A stretch of 64,000 bases of DNA, taken from the NCBI GenBank assembly GCA_023415825.1, contig JAEZJF010000020.1, positions 96,448 through 160,447 on the forward strand, read 5' to 3'. Positions 25,650 through 33,952 of this stretch are shown piece after piece. This DNA comes from Bacillota bacterium (lineage in GTDB: Bacteria > Bacillota > Clostridia > DSM-8532). The translations under genes were made by a program, and so were the position numbers. The first letter of the stretch is position 1. Each line of letters starts with the position of its first letter. Under the pieces are notes generated by a model. It was not told the DNA's origin. It saw nothing but the letters and a program-made list of their open reading frames with translations, and ran no database searches.

Positions 25650-25716
25650 CAAGCACATGACACTGCATGGTCGGGCATTATTGCCCACAAAAGGCTTATA
25701 AACGGGTCGTGGCTTG
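25650..25716 (+). ncRNA. Structured leader upstream of lysS, unclassified
   Basis: CAAGC (25650-25654) and CATGAC (25656-25661) pair with GTCGTG (25706-25711) and GCTTG (25712-25716) to give an 11-bp helix with one bulged A and one G-U pair. Inside it is a second hairpin GGGCA-TTAT-TGCCC (25673-25686). I see no T-box consensus (AGGGTGGNACCGCG) and no known riboswitch core. It may be a regulatory leader or a structured fragment with no function. Confidence 0.35.
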
Positions 25717-25777
25717 TGGTGCATACTAGAACCAAGAATAAATTAAATAAGTTCAAAGCACCTTTAGGAGGGTAAAC

Positions 25778-27286
25778 ATGTCTGAAAATCTTGAAAACAA
25801 TAATGGACAACCGGTTGAACAAGAACTAGATTTAAATGAAATTATGCAGGTAAGACGGAACAAGCTCACTGAGCTTCAAAATACGGGGACAGATCCTTTT
25901 AGGATTGTCAAATATGATGTAACCGATTCAGCCAGTGCTATACTGACCCAATTTGAAAATTATGAAGGGAAAAAGGTATCCTTGGCCGGCAGGCTTATGA
26001 GCAAGCGCGGCATGGGTAAATCCACCTTTTGCGATATTCAGGACAGAGAAGGCAGGATACAGCTCTATGTGAGAGTTAACGACCTTGGTGAAGAACAGTA
26101 CGAGAGTTTTAAGAAGCTGGATCTGGGTGATATCATTGGAATTAAGGGATTCGTTTTCAAAACACGTATGGGAGAAATCTCCATCCATGTTGAGGAATAT
26201 ACGCTGCTTGCAAAGTCATTAAGGCCACTACCTGAAAAGTTCCATGGTCTTAAAGATCAGGACACACGCTATCGTCAGCGTTATCTCGATCTGATTGTAA
26301 ATCCTGAGGTGAGAAAAACCTTCGTTACAAGAAGCAAGGTTATTTCCGCCATTCGCAGATATCTTGATGCAAGGGACTTTTTAGAGGTCGATACGCCCAT
26401 ATTAAACACTATTCTTGGCGGCGCTACAGCTCGTCCATTTACCACGCATCACAATACCTTAGATATTGACATGTATTTAAGAATAGCTCCGGAGCTTTAC
26501 CTGAAACGCCTTATTGTAGGCGGAATGGAAAGGGTTTATGAGCTTGGCCGCATGTTCAGGAATGAAGGCATGTCCATCAAGCATAATCCTGAATTCTCCA
26601 TGATGGAAGTATATCAGGCCTACACAGACTACCACGGCATGATGGAGCTTGCAGAGAATATGATATCATCAGTAGCTCAGGAGGTTCTTGGAACCACAAA
26701 GGTGATGTACCAAGGAACTGAAATTGATTTAACTCCAACCTGGACAAGGCTTACCATGACTGATGCGGTATTGAAATATGCCGGAGTTGATTTCAATACC
26801 ATCGCTACAGATGATGAGGCCCGCAAAGTCGCCAAGGAAAAGGGTCTTCATTTTGAAGGAAAGCCTTTCAGGGGTGAAATTCTTAACCTGTTTTTTGAGG
26901 AGTTTGCCGAGCCGAATCTTATTCAGCCTACCTTTATTCTTGATTATCCGGTTGAAGTCTCGCCGCTTACCAAGCGCAAGCCAGATCGGCCTGAGCTGAC
27001 AGAACGTTTTGAAATCTTTATAACAGGCCGTGAATTTGGCAATGCCTACTCTGAGCTTAACGACCCTATTGATCAAAAGGAGCGCTTTTTAGAGCAGGTT
27101 AAAAAGAGAGAAGCGGGCGATGAAGAGGCCAATATGATGGATGATGATTTTATCACTGCCCTGGAACACGGCCTCCCGCCTACTGGTGGTTTAGGGATTG
27201 GTATAGACCGCCTCATTATGCTTTTAACCGATTCCTCTTCAATAAGGGATGTATTACTGTTCCCCACTATGAAGCCCAGGGAATAG
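25778..27286 (+). CDS. lysS: Lysyl-tRNA synthetase, class II
   Basis: This 502-residue enzyme charges tRNA-Lys. The N-terminal OB-fold anticodon-binding domain occupies about residues 60-170 (VSLAGRLMSKRGMGKSTFCDIQD). The catalytic core carries class II motif 2 (RMFRNEGMSIKHNPEFSMMEVY) and motif 3 (GLGIGIDRLIMLLT). Length matches the family. AGGAGGG precedes the ATG. The gene is followed after 20 bases by the DnaJ-like gene, so read-through into that gene is likely. Confidence 0.98.
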   Translation: MSENLENNNGQPVEQELDLNEIMQVRRNKLTELQNTGTDPFRIVKYDVTDSASAILTQFENYEGKKVSLAGRLMSKRGMGKSTFCDIQDREGRIQLYVRVNDLGEEQYESFKKLDLGDIIGIKGFVFKTRMGEISIHVEEYTLLAKSLRPLPEKFHGLKDQDTRYRQRYLDLIVNPEVRKTFVTRSKVISAIRRYLDARDFLEVDTPILNTILGGATARPFTTHHNTLDIDMYLRIAPELYLKRLIVGGMERVYELGRMFRNEGMSIKHNPEFSMMEVYQAYTDYHGMMELAENMISSVAQEVLGTTKVMYQGTEIDLTPTWTRLTMTDAVLKYAGVDFNTIATDDEARKVAKEKGLHFEGKPFRGEILNLFFEEFAEPNLIQPTFILDYPVEVSPLTKRKPDRPELTERFEIFITGREFGNAYSELNDPIDQKERFLEQVKKREAGDEEANMMDDDFITALEHGLPPTGGLGIGIDRLIMLLTDSSSIRDVLLFPTMKPRE

Positions 27287-27305
27287 TACAAAGGAAGGTG
27301 TTTTA

Positions 27306-28172
27306 GTGGACAGAAAAAGAGCACTTGAAATATTAGGTTTGACGGATGAAGCTACTCCTGATGAGATTTCAAACAGGGTGGGCATATTGCTGAAAAAGTT
27401 CAGGCAGCTGGACAGGGACGAGCATGGGAATACTCTGACCGATGTTGAAGAGGCCTACAAAACCTTAAGCGGTATAAATTTCCGTGATGAGGAAGCAGAA
27501 AAAAAGAAGAATTACCGTAAGGCCCATCCCAACCCATTATTCAAGCTCTTAAGACTTGATGAAGAAAAAGCCAGAAATATGATCTATTACTATAAGTGGC
27601 ATGTGGTAATCGGCTTGGTTGCTATTGCTATTATAGTGTCCACGGTTCTGTCCATTGTAAACAAAGTGGAGCCCGATCTTAAAATGATAGTGGCTGGAGA
27701 GATTTTTATAGCTGATGTTGAACCTTTTGAGGAGCGCATTAAGAACGAAATTGGTACGACTGAGGCTTTGGTCCAGAATATCTATTTTTCCGAAAAGGGT
27801 GATCCACAAACACAGATGATGATGCAGCAGAAGTATGTCGTTGAGATTTCTGCTGGTGAGAATGATCTATTTATCTTAGATGAACAGAAGTATAGGGAGC
27901 TTGCCACCCAGGGAGCCTTAAAGCCCATGGAGAGCTTTCTGGACAAACTTAATCTTTCCGACCCAGAAAAATCGGAAATGGAAGACTTGAAAGTGGCTAT
28001 GGACCTCGATGACGGTAATACATATAATCCAGAACTCTATGGCCTTGATGTGACTCAATCAACCTTACTTAAAGAGGCTGGTATTGTCGGAGAGCGGTTA
28101 ATAGTCGCTTTTGGATATTCCGGAAAGTTCACTGAGAACGCTGAAGCTTTAGTAAAAAAATTAATAGAATAG
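27306..28172 (+). CDS. Membrane protein with degenerate J-domain
   Basis: This 288-residue protein starts with GTG after AAGGAAGG. Residues 1-65 resemble a J-domain in spacing (ALEILGLTDEATPDEISNRVGILLKKF ... VEEAYKTLSG), but no HPD tripeptide is seen, so DnaK activation is unlikely. One membrane segment lies near residues 98-118 (VVIGLVAIAIIVSTVLSIV), with an acidic extracytoplasmic domain of 170 residues of no recognised type. It lies between lysS and the STAS gene in a closely spaced run. The function is unknown. Confidence 0.75.
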   Translation: MDRKRALEILGLTDEATPDEISNRVGILLKKFRQLDRDEHGNTLTDVEEAYKTLSGINFRDEEAEKKKNYRKAHPNPLFKLLRLDEEKARNMIYYYKWHVVIGLVAIAIIVSTVLSIVNKVEPDLKMIVAGEIFIADVEPFEERIKNEIGTTEALVQNIYFSEKGDPQTQMMMQQKYVVEISAGENDLFILDEQKYRELATQGALKPMESFLDKLNLSDPEKSEMEDLKVAMDLDDGNTYNPELYGLDVTQSTLLKEAGIVGERLIVAFGYSGKFTENAEALVKKLIE

Positions 28173-28205
28173 AAAAGCCAGAGATAAAACTAGGAGGGGT
28201 ACAAC

Positions 28206-28514
28206 ATGTTTGAGTTAAGTGTCGAAAGCAATGACAATGCCAAGGGTGTCATTGCCATTAAAGGTGAGATTGATATCTATTCTGCCCCTGATTTTAAGGA
28301 AAGTCTCTACGATGCCATCGGAGAAGGACAGCAGGATATCATCCTGGATTGTACCGATCTCTCCTATATTGACAGTATGGGCCTTGGCATTCTGGTAGGT
28401 GCGCTTAAACGTATCAAGGAGCAGAATCACAATATTGTCATTAAGAACCCCAAGAGCACAGTAAGAAAGCTTTTTAAGATTACGGGCCTGGATAAGGTGT
28501 TTATTATTGCGTAG
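28206..28514 (+). CDS. STAS-domain anti-sigma factor antagonist
   Basis: This 102-residue single STAS domain is RsbV/SpoIIAA-like. The phosphorylatable Ser is S57 in LSYIDSMGLGIL, and KGEIDIYSAPDFKESL is the usual N-terminal strand. In partner switching the unphosphorylated form binds the anti-sigma factor and frees the sigma factor. It has AGGAGGGG and is first in a run of STAS, ATPase-like, sigma, ATPase. A short GC-rich hairpin (ACCCGCA/TGCGGGT near 28532-28552) follows and could reduce read-through. Confidence 0.9.
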   Translation: MFELSVESNDNAKGVIAIKGEIDIYSAPDFKESLYDAIGEGQQDIILDCTDLSYIDSMGLGILVGALKRIKEQNHNIVIKNPKSTVRKLFKITGLDKVFIIA

Positions 28515-28579
28515 CAAAAAGGTTCCCGGGACCCGCATGCAATCTGCGGGTGGGGTTCTTATGAGGAGGCTAAAACATA

Positions 28580-28960
28580 ATGGCGGATGCAGTATCAATT
28601 CTGATCCCGTTGAAGGCTGAATATGTCAGCATAGCGAGGCTTACCGCTTCTGGTATAGCTAATCGCATAGGCTTTGATTTTGACACAATTGAAGATATTA
28701 AGGTGGCACTGTCGGAGGTCTTGGGTAAGATCATTGAAAAGTCGCCGGCCGATGAGCGTGTTACCATAGATTTTGTCTTTCTGAAGGATGGATTATCTAT
28801 TAATTTCAGGCTATCTGACTTTAATTTCTCAGATCTTTTTGATAATGATGCCGACAGCTTTGCAATGGCTATCATCAGTACACTCATGGATGAAGTGGAT
28901 CTTGATAGAGAGGGTCATACCGTGATGACCATGGTAAAAAAGATTGGAAAGGCAGTTTGA
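28580..28960 (+). CDS. Degenerate RsbW/SpoIIAB-like HATPase protein
   Basis: This 126-residue protein occupies the position of an anti-sigma kinase between STAS and sigma. The expected N box (E-A-x-x-N) reads LSEVLGKII, with Lys where Asn binds Mg-ATP, and the DxGxG G1 box is replaced by SDFNFSDLF. The fold is otherwise consistent. It therefore probably lacks ATP binding and kinase activity, and may hold the sigma factor without phosphorylating the STAS partner. The sigma gene starts 1 base after its stop codon. Confidence 0.72.
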   Translation: MADAVSILIPLKAEYVSIARLTASGIANRIGFDFDTIEDIKVALSEVLGKIIEKSPADERVTIDFVFLKDGLSINFRLSDFNFSDLFDNDADSFAMAIISTLMDEVDLDREGHTVMTMVKKIGKAV

Positions 28961-28961
28961 A

Positions 28962-29720
28962 ATGAGCAAGAGACCTGAGGCTCTTAAAGAAAAGGATCAA
29001 TCTGAGAAAGAGATATTCGAAAAGTATTATCTGAATAGGGATATTGAGACACGGAACCAAATTGTTTCACGGTATTTGTATCTAGCCGATATCATTTCAA
29101 AAAAGTTTATCAACCGTGGAGTGGAATGCGACGACATCTATCAGGTTGCCTGTGTTGCTCTCATTAATGCTGTCGAGCGCTTCAATACCTCTGAAGAGGT
29201 TAAGTTCGTAAGCTTTGCCACACCTACTATTATTGGTGAAATTAAACGTTATTTCAGGGACAAAGCCTCTGTGATTCGCATTCCAAGGCGCATCTACGAG
29301 GTCTATCAGAAGGTCAATCAGGCCCGCGAATACCTGATGCAGCAGCATAAACGTGCGCCCAGAATTGACGAAATAGCTGAATACCTCAACATGAAGGAAG
29401 AAACCATTCTCGAAATCATAGAATCCTGGAATGTTTATAATATTCAATCCTTTGACCAGACTGTTTTTGATGAAGATGACCTGGAGCTTCATGAAACGGT
29501 TGGAGAAGAAGATGAAACCTTCGAGAAGATCAATAATCGTGATTTTCTGGAAAAGGCCATGGATAACTTTAATCAGATTGAAAAACAGTTTATTAAGCTT
29601 AGATTCTTTGAAAATAAAACTCAAAAGGAAATAGCCAACCATTTTAATGTCTCGCAAATGTACATATCACGTCTGGAAAAAAGAACACTGGAAAAGTTTC
29701 GAATGATTTTGAAAAAGTAA
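28962..29720 (+). CDS. Sigma-B/F-like RNA polymerase sigma factor
   Basis: This 252-residue sigma-70 family factor of the SigB/SigF/SigG group has region 2 around CDDIYQVACVALINAVERFN and FVSFATPTIIGEIKRYFRD. Region 3 follows (APRIDEIAEYLNMKEETIL), then region 4 with the helix-turn-helix KTQKEIANHFNVSQMYISRLEKR. I chose ATG 28962 (MSKRPEALK); an in-frame TTG at 28944 lies inside the preceding gene. By context it is a partner-switched factor, probably for stress or envelope response rather than sporulation sigma-F. The absence of a canonical SpoIIAB next to it argues for that. Confidence 0.9.
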   Translation: MSKRPEALKEKDQSEKEIFEKYYLNRDIETRNQIVSRYLYLADIISKKFINRGVECDDIYQVACVALINAVERFNTSEEVKFVSFATPTIIGEIKRYFRDKASVIRIPRRIYEVYQKVNQAREYLMQQHKRAPRIDEIAEYLNMKEETILEIIESWNVYNIQSFDQTVFDEDDLELHETVGEEDETFEKINNRDFLEKAMDNFNQIEKQFIKLRFFENKTQKEIANHFNVSQMYISRLEKRTLEKFRMILKK

Positions 29721-29787
29721 AGACGGGTATATATGAAGTGAGAGGCATGGACGGATAGTCCGAGCCATTACCCGACGGAGGGTATAG

Positions 29788-30243
29788 GTGGTTATGGAGA
29801 GAGAGAGTAGCCAAGGCATTAAGATTTATAGTGAGGTCATTGAAAGTGATGCCTATGAAGTCTGCAAGGAAGTTAAAACTATCCTGGAAAGGCTTCAGAT
29901 GACCTCGGAAATTAATAATGATCAGTGCTTTGATATTAAGGTTATTTTGTGTGAGCTGCTCCAAAATGCTATCAAGCACGGAAATAACTGTGAGAATAGC
30001 AAGAAGATTCTTTTAGACGTATGGCTCCAGGATAACAGCAAGGTACTGGGTATTACCATAAAGGATCAAGGTTGCGGTTTTAACCCTTTCAGTACATCGG
30101 ACTTATCATTTAACAATGTTCCTGAGTGTATGCCCATGAATCTGGACGAATCGGGTAGAGGATTGTTCATTGTACAAAACCTCTGTGATTGTATGGAGTT
30201 TAATGCTGCGGGAAATACTGTTACCGTCAAGAAAAAGCTTTAA
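29788..30243 (+). CDS. Anti-sigma factor-like HATPase, intact
   Basis: This 151-residue HATPase has the full set of GHKL motifs: N box ELLQNAIKHGN near residue 54, G1 DQGCGFNP near 92 and G2 GRGLFIVQNL near 127. It is thus a plausible serine kinase/anti-sigma of the RsbW type, and could supply the ATPase function missing from the gene at 28580. GTG 29788 follows GGAGGG by 5 bases; ATG 29794 is the alternative. It is separated from the sigma gene by 67 bases. Its partner is inferred from position only. Confidence 0.82.
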   Translation: MVMERESSQGIKIYSEVIESDAYEVCKEVKTILERLQMTSEINNDQCFDIKVILCELLQNAIKHGNNCENSKKILLDVWLQDNSKVLGITIKDQGCGFNPFSTSDLSFNNVPECMPMNLDESGRGLFIVQNLCDCMEFNAAGNTVTVKKKL

Positions 30244-30317
30244 TCATTTTTTTTGCGTTTTTTGCCGATGTATAACAAGAGAGCCTATCTATGGATTAAA
30301 ATCGGAGGCGCATAAAG

Positions 30318-31025
30318 ATGAGAGTAAATTTTATAAATAATGGGCAAAACAATTTCTTTAGTATCCAAGGCTTTAATCAAAGTATAGCGAGGCAAGCTGG
30401 CAGCGGCGATTCCCCAGTAAAGGCTGAACGCGGAGCCTTTGTCACCATTTCACCCCAGGGAAGGATTAAAAATCTTCTGGAAGGTCTTATGAAGCAGAAG
30501 ATGAATGTCCTCGAACAAAAAAATATGCTGATAGGCAAAACTCTTGAAAAAGAGGATAACCTTGATTCCATAAAAGTACAATTGGAAGCTTTTGATGAGC
30601 AGCTTCAAAGTATCGATGAGCAGATTGCCGGAGTGATGGCAAAGGAAATGGAAAAGCAAGCGGAAAAGATGAAGCCGAAAGGTGATAATAAGCCAAAAAC
30701 CGAGGAGGAGCTGCAGAACCAACGCCTTGCAGGCCTCTCAAATATGTCCGGTGATTTACAGCAAGCAAAAACCGTCCGTTCCATAAAGGCAAAAATTGAT
30801 GGCGATGCTCGTGTGCTTAAATCGGAAATGGAATTGGATAAAGCGCGTGACAGTGCATTAGGGGGAGCCAAAGCGGCTAAACTTTTAGATATGAAACGAA
30901 AATCAATGGGCCTGACTTCTAAAATAGCAGATAAACTGGCTGATATTTCTGAGAAAGCAACTAACAACAGCAAAACGCATGAAGCTGTGCCTGAAACTGA
31001 GAATGAAAGCAATGACGATAAGTAA
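30318..31025 (+). CDS. Coiled-coil protein of unknown function
   Basis: The 235-residue protein is hydrophilic and largely helical. Residues 60-120 form a coiled coil (LEAFDEQLQSIDEQIAGVMAKEMEKQ). A Lys/Glu-rich middle follows, then an Ala-rich helix (GGAKAAKLLDMKRKSMGL) and an acidic tail. It has no signal, membrane segment or recognised domain. CGGAGG precedes the ATG and a terminator follows. It is the last gene of the sigma cluster and may belong to its regulon or machinery, which is inference. Confidence 0.72.
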   Translation: MRVNFINNGQNNFFSIQGFNQSIARQAGSGDSPVKAERGAFVTISPQGRIKNLLEGLMKQKMNVLEQKNMLIGKTLEKEDNLDSIKVQLEAFDEQLQSIDEQIAGVMAKEMEKQAEKMKPKGDNKPKTEEELQNQRLAGLSNMSGDLQQAKTVRSIKAKIDGDARVLKSEMELDKARDSALGGAKAAKLLDMKRKSMGLTSKIADKLADISEKATNNSKTHEAVPETENESNDDK

Positions 31026-31075
31026 AATGTAATGATAGGGTCAGAATAATAACGAGAATGTTATATATGATAAGG

Positions 31076-31113
31076 GGACGGGGGTTGACACACATCAACA
31101 TACCCGTCCTTTT
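31076..31113 (+). terminator. Terminator of the sigma cluster
   Basis: GGACGGG (31076-31082) pairs with CCCGTCC (31103-31109), with an inner GTTGA/TCAAC stem, followed by TTTT. The remaining 150 bases to clpE contain a TATAAT at 31238 without a clear -35, and no CtsR box was recognised. Confidence 0.8.
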
Positions 31114-31266
31114 GTGACATGTATTGGAGTGGAGTTTGCAAAGTCCGGAAGTTATACTTCGATTGCTCTTGAGTGCCTTGAAAAGAATGGTTAGGGAAGG
31201 GCAAACTCTGTCACTATTCAAGAGGCTGTGCCTGTGGTATAATACAACAAAGGAGATGATAAACAC

Positions 31267-33636
31267 ATGATGAAATGTTCTATTTGTAAAGAAAATGTTG
31301 CGGTGGTCTTTATCACTCGTGTTATAGAAGGAAAAACTGAACCCATGGGACTTTGTATGTCCTGTGCCCAAAAGCAGGGATTAGCTCCCTTGCAGCAGAT
31401 GATTTCCCAATCGGGCATGACACAGGAGGACATGGAAAACCTTAATAATCAAATGGCTGATATGTTCGGCACCATGAATATGGATGAGTTTATTCAAGCC
31501 CTGCCGGCTGAGGTGGAACCTCCGATAGATAAAAAGGAATCGGCAGATGAGCCCGAAGGAAACTCCATGCTCCGCTTTTTGAATAATACCTTTGCTAATT
31601 TTGGCACCATGTCCGGCGAGTCGAAAAATGATAAAGCCTCCTCCAACCAGGTGAAAAATGATAGTCCCAAGCAACCGGCAAAGTCACCGCGAAAAAATCT
31701 TAATACCTTTGGCTCAAATTTGAATGAGAAAGCGCAGTCGGGGGCAATTGACCGGGTCATAGGCCGGGATAAGGAAATTGAACGGGTTGTTCAGATTCTC
31801 AATCGCAGAACCAAAAACAATCCCATCCTTCTGGGTGAGCCCGGGGTTGGTAAAACGGCCATTGCTGAAGGACTCGCCCTGCGTATTGTGGAGCATAAGG
31901 TTCCGGTAAAACTTTTAAACAAAGAGATTTACCTTTTGGATCTTGCTGCTATAGTAGCAGGGACACAGTTCAGAGGCCAGTTTGAAGCCAGAATGAAAGC
32001 TATTATTGATGAGGCTAAGGCCCAGCAAAATGTTATTCTGGTTATTGATGAGGTGCATAATATTGTGGGTGCCGGTGAAGCTGAGGGAGGGGCTATGAAT
32101 GCCGCCAACATCCTCAAGCCTGCTTTGGCACGTGGGGATATTCAAGTGATTGGTGCCACCACCTTGGAGGATTATCGCAAGCACATTGAAAAAGACTCGG
32201 CTCTGGAGAGAAGATTCCAGCCCGTGATAGTAAAAGAGCCCACTGTGGAAGAAAGCATAGAGATTCTTATGGGTGTTCGTCAGTATTATGAGGACTTCCA
32301 TCAGGTGCGTTTTTCTGATGAAGTCGTCGAGGCTGCCGTTAAGCTGTCATCACGTTATATCCATGATCGTTTTCTGCCTGACAAGGCCATTGATGTTATT
32401 GATGAAGCCGGTTCCCGTGTCAATTTGAAGAATCAGGGTTCAGTTGAGCTGGAAGACTGTAAGGCTCAGCTCAAAAAGGTTCAGGAGTTAAAAGAGCAAG
32501 CCGCCACCTCTGATGATTATCAGCGTGCAGCTGATTATAAAGTGGAAGAGTGCCGCCTCCAGGATCAGATTAAGAAACTGGAAAAAGATGTAGGGACTCT
32601 GGATGTGACCTTAGAGGATGTTGCCCATGTTGTGGAAGCCTGGACGGGAATTCCTGTACAGCGGGTTTCAGAAACCGAGGCGAACAAGCTCTTGAAAATT
32701 GAGGAACGCCTCCATGATAGAGTGGTCGGACAGGAAAAGGGTGTATCCAGCCTGGCACGTGCCATAAGGCGTACCAGATCGGATTTCAGAAAGAAGAAAA
32801 AGCCTGCCAGCTTTATTTTTGTTGGTCCTACCGGAGTAGGCAAAACCGAGCTGGCCAGAGCATTGGCTTTTGAACTTTTTGGCAGCGAAGAAGCCATGAT
32901 TAGGTTGGATATGTCGGAATACATGGAAAAACATACCGTCTCAAAGCTTATTGGCGCACCTCCCGGCTATGTGGGCTTTGATCAGGGTGGTCAGCTTACC
33001 GACAAGGTCAGAAGGAAGCCCTACTCGGTGCTTCTGCTGGATGAAATAGAAAAGGCACATCCCGATGTCTTCAACATGCTTTTGCAGGTCATGGAGGATG
33101 GCCGCCTGACCGATAGTACCGGACGGACCGTGAGCTTTGAAAACACCATTATCATTATGACCTCCAATGCCGGAACCGGCCTTCGTACCAATGGTATCGG
33201 CTTTAACCGGGATGGCTACGATGCTCTGGAAAAAAAAGTAAATAATGCCGTCAGAGAGATCTTCCGGCCTGAGTTTTTAAACCGTGTGGACGAGATTATT
33301 GTCTTCGAGGAATTAAGCCGTGAGCAATTGGGTCAAATCCTTGAGATCATGCTGAAGCAGGTTACTCAGGATGTGCAGGAAAAGGGCATGAATATAACCT
33401 TTGACGATACTGCGAAGAACCTGCTCATTGAAAAGGGCTTTGATACCAAGTTTGGTGCACGCCCGCTTCGTAAGACCATACAACGCCACATCGAGGACGA
33501 ACTCTCCGAGTTGTTCCTGTCTGGCAAAATTAAAATGGGGAGTACTATTAAGGTTACGGTTGAAGAGGGTAAAATCGTCATGATCATTGCTCAAATTCCT
33601 GCCCTTCAGGCCGCCGCCAAAAAAAATCCTTCTTAA
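31267..33636 (+). CDS. clpE: ClpE-type AAA+ unfoldase
   Basis: This 789-residue Hsp100 protein begins with a zinc finger (C4, C7, C30, C33) that defines ClpE rather than ClpC. An unstructured linker follows, then AAA1 with Walker A GEPGVGKT near residue 190 and Walker B VILVIDEVHN. A UVR-like coiled middle (DDYQRAADYKVEECRLQDQI) precedes AAA2 with GPTGVGKT near residue 520 and LLLDEIEKAHPDV. It is expected to unfold proteins for ClpP in protein quality control. AGGAG lies 11 bases upstream. No ctsR or mcsAB genes are adjacent. Confidence 0.95.
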   Translation: MMKCSICKENVAVVFITRVIEGKTEPMGLCMSCAQKQGLAPLQQMISQSGMTQEDMENLNNQMADMFGTMNMDEFIQALPAEVEPPIDKKESADEPEGNSMLRFLNNTFANFGTMSGESKNDKASSNQVKNDSPKQPAKSPRKNLNTFGSNLNEKAQSGAIDRVIGRDKEIERVVQILNRRTKNNPILLGEPGVGKTAIAEGLALRIVEHKVPVKLLNKEIYLLDLAAIVAGTQFRGQFEARMKAIIDEAKAQQNVILVIDEVHNIVGAGEAEGGAMNAANILKPALARGDIQVIGATTLEDYRKHIEKDSALERRFQPVIVKEPTVEESIEILMGVRQYYEDFHQVRFSDEVVEAAVKLSSRYIHDRFLPDKAIDVIDEAGSRVNLKNQGSVELEDCKAQLKKVQELKEQAATSDDYQRAADYKVEECRLQDQIKKLEKDVGTLDVTLEDVAHVVEAWTGIPVQRVSETEANKLLKIEERLHDRVVGQEKGVSSLARAIRRTRSDFRKKKKPASFIFVGPTGVGKTELARALAFELFGSEEAMIRLDMSEYMEKHTVSKLIGAPPGYVGFDQGGQLTDKVRRKPYSVLLLDEIEKAHPDVFNMLLQVMEDGRLTDSTGRTVSFENTIIIMTSNAGTGLRTNGIGFNRDGYDALEKKVNNAVREIFRPEFLNRVDEIIVFEELSREQLGQILEIMLKQVTQDVQEKGMNITFDDTAKNLLIEKGFDTKFGARPLRKTIQRHIEDELSELFLSGKIKMGSTIKVTVEEGKIVMIIAQIPALQAAAKKNPS

Positions 33637-33704
33637 CATTTTCCATGCGCAAAGCTTAAAGCAAGGCTCATAAGTTCATACAATAACCACATTAAGAATA
33701 AAAA

Positions 33705-33754
33705 CCCCGCAGAGATGAAACCCTAAGTTAGATTTCATCATGCGGGGTGTTTTT
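33705..33754 (+). terminator. Terminator of clpE abutting the spoVA-operon start
   Basis: CCCCGC (33705-33710) pairs with GCGGGG (33742-33747) and GATGAAA (33714-33720) with TTTCATC (33733-33739). TGTTTTT follows. The ATG of the small membrane protein is the very next codon at 33755, so its GGGG ribosome site is inside the hairpin arm. Confidence 0.82.
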
Positions 33755-33952
33755 ATGGAAAAAACAGCACAAAAAACAAGAATTCCTTTTTATCTCATTA
33801 TTGTAGCTCTCGTTATCATTGCGGCAGCAGCGGTCGGGATTTATTTTTTAACTGGTGGAGCCAAGGAAAAGGAGCCTTCTCGTGGAACCTATGTTATGGC
33901 TCAGGATTTGTTAAAGATAACTGCATCTTCAATGGAGGAGTTTAGCTTATGA
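33755..33952 (+). CDS. Small single-pass membrane protein of the spoVA operon
   Basis: This 65-residue protein has one strong membrane helix (PFYLIIVALVIIAAAAVGIYFL, about residues 12-33). A short soluble tail ends SSMEEFSL and there is no lipobox. It overlaps the spoVAC start by 4 bases, so it is the first cistron of the spoVA operon. I do not recognise it as SpoVAA or SpoVAB. Start choice: ATG 33755 with GCGGGGTG before it; ATG 33740 has no ribosome site. It may be a forespore inner-membrane protein, which is inference. Confidence 0.7.
   Translation: MEKTAQKTRIPFYLIIVALVIIAAAAVGIYFLTGGAKEKEPSRGTYVMAQDLLKITASSMEEFSL

Noticed and set aside
25635..25777. A T-box riboswitch upstream of lysS
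   Set aside because: The conserved AGGGTGGNACCGCG region and the antiterminator arrangement are absent; the only hairpin with a T-tract lies before the structured part.
29097..29657. Long open frame of 186 codons antisense to the sigma factor gene
   Set aside because: It lies wholly inside a clearly coding gene on the opposite strand, lacks a ribosome site and gives a protein with no domain character.
28206..29720. The STAS-ATPase-sigma cluster as the spoIIA operon (spoIIAA-spoIIAB-sigF)
   Set aside because: The ATPase lacks the ATP-binding residues SpoIIAB needs, a second ATPase follows, and the sigma protein shows general SigB-like rather than clear SigF features.
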